From: Cognatiluteimonas profundi
Lineage (GTDB): Bacteria; Pseudomonadota; Gammaproteobacteria; Xanthomonadales; Xanthomonadaceae
Length of the DNA: 64,000 nucleotides
Direction of reading: 5' to 3'
Assembly (NCBI RefSeq): GCF_009792795.1
Contig: NZ_VKHQ01000004.1
Location: 656,017-720,016 of the forward strand
Shown here: piece after piece, positions 57,687 through 64,000 of the stretch
Layout of the letters: each line of letters begins with the position of its first letter
Position numbering within the stretch: the first letter of the stretch is position 1
Notes under the pieces: generated by a model
Told to the model about the DNA's origin: nothing
Seen by the model: the letters and a program-made list of their open reading frames with translations, nothing else
Database searches by the model: none
Made by a program: the position numbers and the translations under genes

Positions 57687-57744
57687 GCGGGAGTCCGTGG
57701 CCTGTTACGCGGGGTCGATCGCGTGGCAGGCACGCGACGCGGGA

Positions 57745-60060
57745 TCAATCCGTCGGTGGATGCATCAGGTACTGCGGCGGCGGCGTCGCCCCCATCAGGT
57801 AGCGCACGAAGTAATCCCAGCGCCGACGCATCATGTACGGCGCGTCGACGCCATAGCCATGGCGCGCATTGGGCAGCACGACCAGGTCGAAATCCTTGTT
57901 GGCCTTGACCAGCGCATCGACGACCAGCAGCGTGTTGGATGGCGGCACGTTGTCGTCCATCAGGCCGTGCGCCAGCAGCAGGTGGCCCTTGAGGTTGGCC
58001 GCGCGGGTTTCATTCGCCTGGGCGTCGTAGTTGCTGCTGCCGTCCTTGCGGCGCTGTTCGAGTCCCTGCCACTTCTCGGCCCAGTCGTCCTCGTAATTGC
58101 GGTTGTCGTGGTTGCCGCTTTCGCTGATGCCGACCTTGAACACGTCCGGGTAGGTGAACATCGCATCGGCGGTGGCATAGCCGCCGCCCGAGTGTCCCCA
58201 CACGCCGATTCGGTCCAGGTCGATCCACGGATAGCGCGCGCCGAGCTGGCGCAACGCGGCGACCTGGTCGGGCAGGGTGTTGTCGCCGACATCGCCGCCG
58301 AATGCATCGTGGAAGGACTTCGAGCGCCACGGCGTGCCCATGCCATCGATCGCCACCACGATGAAACCCAGCTCGGCCAGCGCCTGGTGGTCGACCCGCG
58401 CGGCAACGAAGCTGCGGCTGCCGACCGAACCGGTCTGCGGTCCCGGATAGATGTAGTCGACGATGGGATAGCGCCTGGCCGCATCGAAGTGCGAGGGCTT
58501 GAACATCAAGCCGTACAGGTCGGTCCTGCCGTCGCGCGCCTTGACCATGATTGGAGTCGGCGGCATCCAGCCCGCGGCCTTGAGGCGGGTGATGTCGGCG
58601 GTGGCGATGGTGGCGGCGCGATGGCCGTCGCGCGCGTCGCGCAACACCGTCACCGGCGGTGCCGTGGGCGTGGAATACGCGTCGACGAACCACTTGCCGT
58701 CCGGCGACAGGCTGATCGTGTGATCGGCCGCCTCTGGCGTCAGCAGGACCGGCTTGCCGCCATCCAGCGACACCCGGTAGAACGACTGGAAATAGGGATC
58801 CTGCCCGGGCTCGCGGCCGACGCCGCGAAACCACAGCGTGCGCGATGCCGGATCCACGCGCAGCACCTGGGTGACATTGCCGACGCCGGTCGTCACCGCA
58901 TGCTTGAGCCGTCCGCTGGCCAGGTCGTACAGATACAGGTTGCCCCAGTCGCTGCGCTCGCTGAACCACAACACCTCATTGGACTGCGGCAGGTAGCGCC
59001 AGTTGACGGCCCCGTTGCCGCTTTCGAAATAGGTCGGCACGCGCTCGTCCAGCACGTCGCGCACCGCGCCGCTGCGCGCATCGGCCACGCGCAGCCACAC
59101 CTGCTTGTGATCGCGCGAGGACGCCGCGAAAGCCAGCGTGCGTCCGTCCGGCGCCCATTGCACGTCTTCCCAGCCGCCGTCGCAGCTGACGTCGTCGCAC
59201 AGGGTGGACCGATGCTGGTCGGGCGGCGTCTGCAGCCGCACGACGGTCTTCGTCGGGACATCGATCACCACGCGCTCGATCAGCGTCACGTCCTTGTCGC
59301 CGACCAGCGGGTACTTCCAGGTCTTCACTTCCGGATGGCCGACGCGCGTGCTGACGAGCGTCATCGAGCCGGTCGCGCGCTGGTCCTGGCGGAAGGTCGC
59401 GATCTTCGTCGAGTCGGGCGACCACACGAGGATCGCGCGATCGCTGTGGATCCAGCCGGCGTTGTCGGTGGCGTATCCGTAGTCGGTGACGCCATCGTGC
59501 GTCAGCTGTGTTTCCCTGCCACCGTCGACATCGCGCAGCCACAGGTTCCAGTCGCGGATGAAGGCTTCGCTGTGGCCATCGGGGGACAGCACGCCCGGTG
59601 CCTGCGGCGCCGGAAGCGCGGTGCAGGCGGCGATGACCGGGTCGCAACGATATTGCCGGCCATCGACGGTGACTTCGAACCCGCCATCGGCACGCACCCG
59701 GTACGCGGTGAGCGGCAGCTTGTTCGCCGCGACCGGCTTGCCGGTGGCCTTGGCCAGCGCCGCGGCCAACCTGGGCGTGTCGATCCGTTCCGAGGTCGCG
59801 CCGGTGGCGACGTCCATCTGCAGGAACCGATCGCCATTGGCGTCGTGGTCGCGGTACCAGAAGTGGGTCGGGTCGAGCCATGTGACGGTCGTGACCGCAT
59901 GGTCGACCAGCGGGGTGGCGTTGTAGCCGACGAGGCGTTCGGCCCGTGCGTAGTCGTCCGCACTGACTGTCGGCGCTTGCGATAGCGCCAGTACCGGCCC
60001 GGCGAGCATGCCAAGGAACCCCGCGACCAGCAGGCGCGCGCCGCCATTCACCACACCCAT
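57745..60060 (-). CDS. S9-family prolyl peptidase (DPP-IV-like), secreted
   Basis: The protein has 771 residues with a signal peptide (about 1-26). An N-terminal DPP-IV propeller is followed by the hydrolase domain with the catalytic Ser in GVWGHSGGGYATAD, Asp in GLMDDNVP and His in NARHGYG. It would cut dipeptides, often X-Pro, from peptides in the periplasm. It is the mirror neighbour of a DUF885 gene. Confidence 0.9.
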   Translation of the reverse strand: MGVVNGGARLLVAGFLGMLAGPVLALSQAPTVSADDYARAERLVGYNATPLVDHAVTTVTWLDPTHFWYRDHDANGDRFLQMDVATGATSERIDTPRLAAALAKATGKPVAANKLPLTAYRVRADGGFEVTVDGRQYRCDPVIAACTALPAPQAPGVLSPDGHSEAFIRDWNLWLRDVDGGRETQLTHDGVTDYGYATDNAGWIHSDRAILVWSPDSTKIATFRQDQRATGSMTLVSTRVGHPEVKTWKYPLVGDKDVTLIERVVIDVPTKTVVRLQTPPDQHRSTLCDDVSCDGGWEDVQWAPDGRTLAFAASSRDHKQVWLRVADARSGAVRDVLDERVPTYFESGNGAVNWRYLPQSNEVLWFSERSDWGNLYLYDLASGRLKHAVTTGVGNVTQVLRVDPASRTLWFRGVGREPGQDPYFQSFYRVSLDGGKPVLLTPEAADHTISLSPDGKWFVDAYSTPTAPPVTVLRDARDGHRAATIATADITRLKAAGWMPPTPIMVKARDGRTDLYGLMFKPSHFDAARRYPIVDYIYPGPQTGSVGSRSFVAARVDHQALAELGFIVVAIDGMGTPWRSKSFHDAFGGDVGDNTLPDQVAALRQLGARYPWIDLDRIGVWGHSGGGYATADAMFTYPDVFKVGISESGNHDNRNYEDDWAEKWQGLEQRRKDGSSNYDAQANETRAANLKGHLLLAHGLMDDNVPPSNTLLVVDALVKANKDFDLVVLPNARHGYGVDAPYMMRRRWDYFVRYLMGATPPPQYLMHPPTD

Positions 60061-60198
60061 GCGTATCCCCCTGATTGCGCCACTCGAAACATGTCGCGAT
60101 CCGCATGCTAGCGCGCTTGCGCCACCATGACCTTCGGGGCTTGGCGTGCCTGTCCGCCAACGCGATGCTGGTCACACTCCCATTGCCTGGTATCGCGC

Positions 60199-62001
60199 AT
60201 GAAGCCCCTGGTCCTTGCTGTCTCGCTGGCGCTGCTCTCGCCGATGCCGGCCTTCGTTCATGCGGCTGAGGCCGTTGCAGCCGCACCAGCACCCGCACGA
60301 AGCCAGGCGCCAGCCTGGATCGCCGCCAGCAACGCCCATGCACAGATCCTGTTGCGCGCGCAGGCGGAATTCTCGCCGGAGATGGCGTCGTCGGTCGGAC
60401 TGCCCGGCTATGACGACAAGGTCAGCGACCTCGGCCCGGGTTACGCCGCGCGCGAACGCGACGCGCTGTCCGCAGCACGCACAAAACTGCAGCAGGCGCT
60501 GGCGACGGAACGCGATCCCAACGTGCGCCAGGACCTGCAGATCATGATCGACACCGCGTCGCGCCGGATCGAAGGCAGCGAGCTCGGCGAACGCCTGTTG
60601 CTGGACTGGACCGACGCGCCGTCGATGGTGTTCCAGAGCGAACAGGACCTGTTGCAGGACCAGAGCCCGCCCGAGCGCCGCGCCGCGGCGTTGCTGCGAC
60701 TGAATCGCTACCTCGGCCTCGCTCCCGGCAGCCAGTCGATTTTCGCGCAGGCCAAGGCGCGTTTCGATGACAGCCTCGCCGGCGGCAAGCGCCTCGGGCC
60801 GGTCAAGGCCGAAGTCGAGCAGGCGATCGCCAATGCGCCGACCTACGCCGCCGGCATCCGCAAGTTGTTCACGCAATTCCATATCGCCGGTGCGGACGCA
60901 TCGCTGGCGGCGCTGGACCAGCAGGTCGCCGACTACGTGGCCTGGCAACGCTCGACCGTGCTGCCGAAGTCGCGCGCGGATTTCCGCATGCCGCCCGAGC
61001 TGTATGCCTTCAGCCTCAAGCGGGTGGGCATCGACATCGACCCGATGCTGCTGGTGCAGCGCGCCGAGGTCGAATTCATGGAAACGCGCGCAGCCATGCA
61101 GCAGATCGCGCCGATCATCGCCAAGGAGCACGGATTCGCATCGGGCGACTATCGCGACGTCATCCGTGCGTTGAAGAAACAGCAACTGGGTCGCGACGCC
61201 GTCGAGCCCTACTACCGCAACGAGGTCATCCCGGCGATCGAGCGCGCCATCGCCGCCAACCACGTCGTCGACCTGCCGCAGCGGCCGATGATCATGCGCC
61301 TGGCCTCGGACGCCGAAAACGCGGCGCAGCCGGCGCCGCACATGGATCCGCCGCCGCTGATCAACAACAACGGCCAGCGCGGGCAGTTCGTCCTCACCAC
61401 CGGCAATCCCGATGCCAGCGGCAAGGCCGAGCAGTTCGACGACTTCACCTACAAGGCCGCCGCCTGGACGCTCACCGCGCACGAAGGCCGGCCGGGACAC
61501 GAGCTGCAGTTCAGCGCGATGGTCGAGCGCGGTGTGTCGCAGGCGCGCAGCCTGTTCGCGTTCAACTCGGTCAACGTCGAGGGCTGGGCGCTGTATGCGG
61601 AAGCCGAGATGGTCCCCTACGAGCCGCTGGACGGACAGCTGATCGCCTTGCAGCTGCGCCTGTTGCGCGCCGCGCGCGCCATGCTCGATCCGATGCTCAA
61701 CCTGGGCCTGACCGATCGCGACACCGCATTCCGCGTGCTGACGCAGGATGTCGCGCTGTCCACGCCGATGGCCAAGCAGGAAGTGGACCGCTACACCTTC
61801 CGCATGCCCGGCCAGGCCGGCAGCTACTTCTACGGATACAGCCGCATCCTGCAGCTGCGCGCGGAAACCGAAGTCGCGCTGGGGCCGAAGTTCGATCGAC
61901 TGGCCTTCAACAACTTCCTGCTCGACCAGGGGCTGTTGCCGCCGGACCTGCTGGCCAAGGCCGTGCGCGAGCAGTTCATCCCCGCGCAGAAAGCGAAGTA
62001 G
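60199..62001 (+). CDS. DUF885 family secreted protein
   Basis: The protein has 600 residues with a signal peptide (about 1-22, ending VHA). Near residue 425 it carries TAHEGRPGHELQ, a metallopeptidase-like HExxxxGHE pattern. Other family marks are LPGYDD near the start and NVEGWALYAE. Members are thought to be peptidases, but activity is largely unproved. The ATG at 60199 gives the complete signal. Confidence 0.88.
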   Translation: MKPLVLAVSLALLSPMPAFVHAAEAVAAAPAPARSQAPAWIAASNAHAQILLRAQAEFSPEMASSVGLPGYDDKVSDLGPGYAARERDALSAARTKLQQALATERDPNVRQDLQIMIDTASRRIEGSELGERLLLDWTDAPSMVFQSEQDLLQDQSPPERRAAALLRLNRYLGLAPGSQSIFAQAKARFDDSLAGGKRLGPVKAEVEQAIANAPTYAAGIRKLFTQFHIAGADASLAALDQQVADYVAWQRSTVLPKSRADFRMPPELYAFSLKRVGIDIDPMLLVQRAEVEFMETRAAMQQIAPIIAKEHGFASGDYRDVIRALKKQQLGRDAVEPYYRNEVIPAIERAIAANHVVDLPQRPMIMRLASDAENAAQPAPHMDPPPLINNNGQRGQFVLTTGNPDASGKAEQFDDFTYKAAAWTLTAHEGRPGHELQFSAMVERGVSQARSLFAFNSVNVEGWALYAEAEMVPYEPLDGQLIALQLRLLRAARAMLDPMLNLGLTDRDTAFRVLTQDVALSTPMAKQEVDRYTFRMPGQAGSYFYGYSRILQLRAETEVALGPKFDRLAFNNFLLDQGLLPPDLLAKAVREQFIPAQKAK

Positions 62002-62029
62002 CGCTTACTTCTTCCCCGCCTGATGCAAT

Positions 62030-62049
62030 CCCCCTGCTTGAGCAGGGGG
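62030..62049 (+). terminator. Hairpin after the DUF885 gene
   Basis: CCCCCTGC (62030-62037) and GCAGGGGG (62042-62049) pair across TTGA. There is no T run, so termination is only plausible. Confidence 0.4.
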
Positions 62050-62090
62050 GTGCTGATCCTCAACAGCACGCCAGACAGATGTCCTTGCGC

Positions 62091-62182
62091 GTGGCGACGC
62101 GGCAAGGTCCGCCGCAACTGAATGTCTGCGCGGCGCGTGGCGACGCGGCAAACTCCGTCGCGTCTAGGTGTCTGCGCGGCGC
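62091..62182. repeat. 46-bp direct repeat at the 3' end of DUF1820
   Basis: GTGGCGACGCGGCAA begins at 62091 and again at 62137, a 46-base period, with about two copies that differ in the middle and share TGTCTGCGCGG. The second copy enters the end of the DUF1820 gene, supplying its last codons and stop. Confidence 0.75.
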
Positions 62183-62481
62183 GGCAGCGGGAATGCCATC
62201 ACCACGCTTTCGCCGGTGGCGGCATCGCGGATGGCCGATTGCCCCTTGCGCTCGACTTCCTCGATGCGGATCACGCTCTGCATCGGCAGGTGCAGTACCT
62301 GCGTGTCGCCGAACTCGTCGCGCAGGCGTTCCTCGGTGGGATCGATCACCACGCCATCGTTGACGTCGAACTGCAGGTCGGCGACCTCGGTGAATCCCCA
62401 CAGGCTGCTGCTCGCGACGCGCCTGGCGTACAACGAGTAGACGCGGCCGTGGTTGAGGAAGGTGACCTTGTATAGCTTCAT
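62164..62481 (-). CDS. DUF1820 family protein
   Basis: The protein has 105 residues beginning MKLYKVTFLNHGRVYSLYAR, with GFTEVADLQFD and IDPTEERLRDEF, all family marks. It is cytoplasmic and of unknown function. The last residues (PRRADT) lie in a DNA repeat. Confidence 0.88.
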   Translation of the reverse strand: MKLYKVTFLNHGRVYSLYARRVASSSLWGFTEVADLQFDVNDGVVIDPTEERLRDEFGDTQVLHLPMQSVIRIEEVERKGQSAIRDAATGESVVMAFPLPRRADT

Positions 62482-62551
62482 GGCGCGATTATGGGGGGTC
62501 GGTCAGCACGTGGATGTCGGCGCGAGCTGAATGGCGGCGTTCGCATCGCTT

Positions 62552-63244
62552 TCAATAGCCACGGCGCCTGCGCAGGCGCCGCGCGATCGCCGCGCGCACC
62601 ACCAGCGCGAACAGCACGCCGAAAGCGAAGCCGGCGATATGCGCGACCCACGCCACCGCACCGAAGGCCGGTCCGATGTAGGCGAACACGATCTGCAGCA
62701 GTGCCCAGATCCCGATCAGCAGGGAAGCTGGTGCGCGCACGAATTCCAGGAACAGGCCCAGCGGCACCACCACGCCCAGCGTGGCGCGCGGAAACAGCGC
62801 CAGGTAGGCGCCAATGACCGCCGACACCGCGCCGCTGGCACCGATGATCAGGCGGTGCGGGGCGCCGATGACGAGTACCGCGGCGAGGTTCGCCACCATG
62901 CCGCCGAGCAGGAACAGCAGCAGGAACCGCCACGGGCCCATTACCCGCTCGGCTGGCAGGCCGAAGATCAACAGGAAGATCAGGTTGCCCAGCAGGTGGG
63001 TCCAGTCCGCATGCAGGAACAAGGCCGTCAGCAGCCGCAGGCCGCGGCCTTCGGACCACAACGCGGCAAGGGTCTCCGTCAGTGCCGGGCCTCCGGTCAG
63101 CGCGCCCCAGTCCAGCAGCAGGTTGCGCTGGGCCGCGTCCGAGCGCGTGCTCGCCCACAGGTAGGCCAGCCACAGCAGCGCGAACAGCAAGGGAGTGGCC
63201 CAGCGCAGGGTCGAGCGGGAGCGGGTCGGCAGGGAAACGAACAT
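62552..63244 (-). CDS. Rhomboid-family intramembrane serine protease
   Basis: The protein has 230 residues with about six helices. The catalytic Ser is in IGASGAVSA and the His in VAHIAGFAFG. LHADWTHLLGNLIFL is the conserved loop-helix region. It cuts transmembrane substrates within the membrane. The substrate is unknown. Confidence 0.9.
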   Translation of the reverse strand: MFVSLPTRSRSTLRWATPLLFALLWLAYLWASTRSDAAQRNLLLDWGALTGGPALTETLAALWSEGRGLRLLTALFLHADWTHLLGNLIFLLIFGLPAERVMGPWRFLLLFLLGGMVANLAAVLVIGAPHRLIIGASGAVSAVIGAYLALFPRATLGVVVPLGLFLEFVRAPASLLIGIWALLQIVFAYIGPAFGAVAWVAHIAGFAFGVLFALVVRAAIARRLRRRRGY

Positions 63245-63467
63245 GCCACTGCCCAGTCGGAGAAGGCTGGAAGATTACGTGCCTGGCGTCACGCCCGCTC
63301 CATTCAGGGAAAACGGGCCTTTTGGCCTATTGTTATAAATTGGTGAAGCGGCGTTATAGTTGGATACGGCAACGTACGTCGATGCCCGTCGGCACGCCCT
63401 GGATCGAGGCGGCACGGGCATCGCCTGCTGAAACACACGCGAACAGACCACTCCGGAGACCCACCCA

Positions 63468-64000
63468 ATGCTGACCGCTTCCAAGTTCCTGACCACCTCC
63501 ATCCAGTTGTCCGCACTGGCGCTTGGTATCGCCGGCGCGCTCGCCATGGGCCCGGCCAATGCCTCGGGCTTCCAGTTGCGCGAAAACAGCGTCAAGAACC
63601 TCGGCCGTTCCAGCTCCGGCACCGCCGTGGCCAAGGACGATGCGTCCGTGGTCGCCAACAACCCGGCGGCGATGGTCAACCTGGACAAGACGACCGTGCA
63701 GGTCGATGCCACCGACATCAACCTCGACGCGACGTTCACCGGCGGCGGCACGACCGCGCTGGGCACGCCGCTGAATGGCGGCAACGGCGGCGACCCGGGC
63801 CACCCGCAGGTGGTTCCCGCGATTGCCGTGGTCGTTCCTGTCGGCAACCTGCGCTTCGGCGCCAGCGTCAACGCACCGTTCGGCCTGAAGACCAAGTACG
63901 ACGCGGACTGGGTCGGTCGTTACAACGCGGTGACATCCGACGTGAAGACCGTCGACTTCACCTTCTCCGCCGCATGGGCGATCAATGATCGCTTCTCGGT
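63468..64000 (+). CDS. FadL/OmpP1-type outer-membrane porin, partial
   Basis: The gene opens with ATG at 63468 behind GGAG and runs off the right edge (178 codons visible). The signal peptide ends near NASGFQLRENS. The front has the FadL pattern SGTAVAKDDASVVANNPAAM, including the NPA motif, followed by beta-barrel strands (VVPVGNLRFGASVNAPFG). FadL proteins take up long-chain fatty acids and related hydrophobic compounds. Confidence 0.9.
   Translation, partial: MLTASKFLTTSIQLSALALGIAGALAMGPANASGFQLRENSVKNLGRSSSGTAVAKDDASVVANNPAAMVNLDKTTVQVDATDINLDATFTGGGTTALGTPLNGGNGGDPGHPQVVPAIAVVVPVGNLRFGASVNAPFGLKTKYDADWVGRYNAVTSDVKTVDFTFSAAWAINDRFS

Noticed and set aside
51732..57908. A 2058-codon open frame on the + strand
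   Set aside because: It runs antisense through uvrD and the GGDEF-EAL gene, whose products are clear. Long antisense frames are expected at this GC content.
63325..63360. AT-rich promoter before the fadL-like gene
   Set aside because: TATAAA and TATAGT occur, but no -35 element has acceptable spacing.

Overview
The window is ordinary chromosome from a GC-rich gammaproteobacterium of the Xanthomonadaceae/Lysobacteraceae (Xanthomonas, Stenotrophomonas, Lysobacter, Luteimonas group). The family assignment rests on the protein content (DUF3247, YajQ next to DUF1415, a PilU-type ATPase, the comF/bioB-bioF-bioH-bioC arrangement) and on a GTGGGAGCGACGTGAGTCGC-type palindromic repeat typical of these genomes. 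The genus cannot be fixed from the sequence alone. I see no phage, transposase, integrase or CRISPR array.

Layout. 1-4 kb: small envelope and hypothetical proteins (NlpE-like lipoprotein, EF-hand protein, CPXCG protein, OmpW-like porin), then a 5'-truncated Nei/Fpg glycosylase remnant. 4-8 kb: EamA transporter, YajQ, DUF1415, then rsuA and rsmC on the other strand. 8-13.4 kb: a PQQ-type sugar dehydrogenase coupled to an EF-hand lipoprotein, a cNMP-binding EAL phosphodiesterase, a YbhB-like protein and msrB. 13.5-17.2 kb: pilU, an H1-like protein, then a tandem family of KGG-repeat stress proteins behind a strong sigma-54-type promoter. 17.3-22.3 kb: APC permease, zapE, hydrolase, cytochrome c, tRNA-Arg(CCG), ubiA. 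22.3-27.2 kb: comF divergent from the biotin genes bioB-bioF-bioH-bioC. 27.2-32.1 kb: glycosyltransferase 39, threonine dehydratase-like enzyme, a second EamA transporter, a Gly/Tyr-rich lipoprotein. 32.1-32.5 kb: a gene-free stretch with a second sigma-54-type promoter and a very strong terminator, which looks like a small RNA gene. 32.5-46.1 kb: mnmG, sialidase-like lipoprotein, RNB ribonuclease, tamB-tamA, glyS-glyQ. 46.2-51.6 kb: amidotransferase, membrane proteins, tatA-tatB-tatC-RDD, YSC84 protein, DUF805. 51.6-64 kb: uvrD, a 1264-residue PAS/LOV-GGDEF-EAL protein, S9 peptidase, DUF885 protein, DUF1820, rhomboid protease, and the start of a fadL-like porin.

How genes work together. Most are housekeeping genes in short operons with 4-bp stop/start overlaps: rsmC-rsuA, bioH-bioC, glyQ-glyS, tatC-RDD (all ATGA), and two GTGA overlaps (EF-hand lipoprotein to dehydrogenase, hydrolase to zapE). 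TamA/TamB form one outer-membrane assembly system; TatABC form one export system. Three proteins touch cyclic nucleotide signalling: YajQ (a c-di-GMP effector in Xanthomonas), the cNMP-EAL enzyme and the PAS/LOV-GGDEF-EAL enzyme.

Points most worth a second look: two LOV-type modules in the GGDEF-EAL protein, one with an intact photocysteine motif; two similar sigma-54 promoter regions 16 kb apart, one driving KGG stress genes and the other apparently a small RNA; an AT-rich, hairpin-bearing insertion inside glyS; a decaying fourth KGG gene; and the glycosylase remnant abutting the ompW-like terminator.
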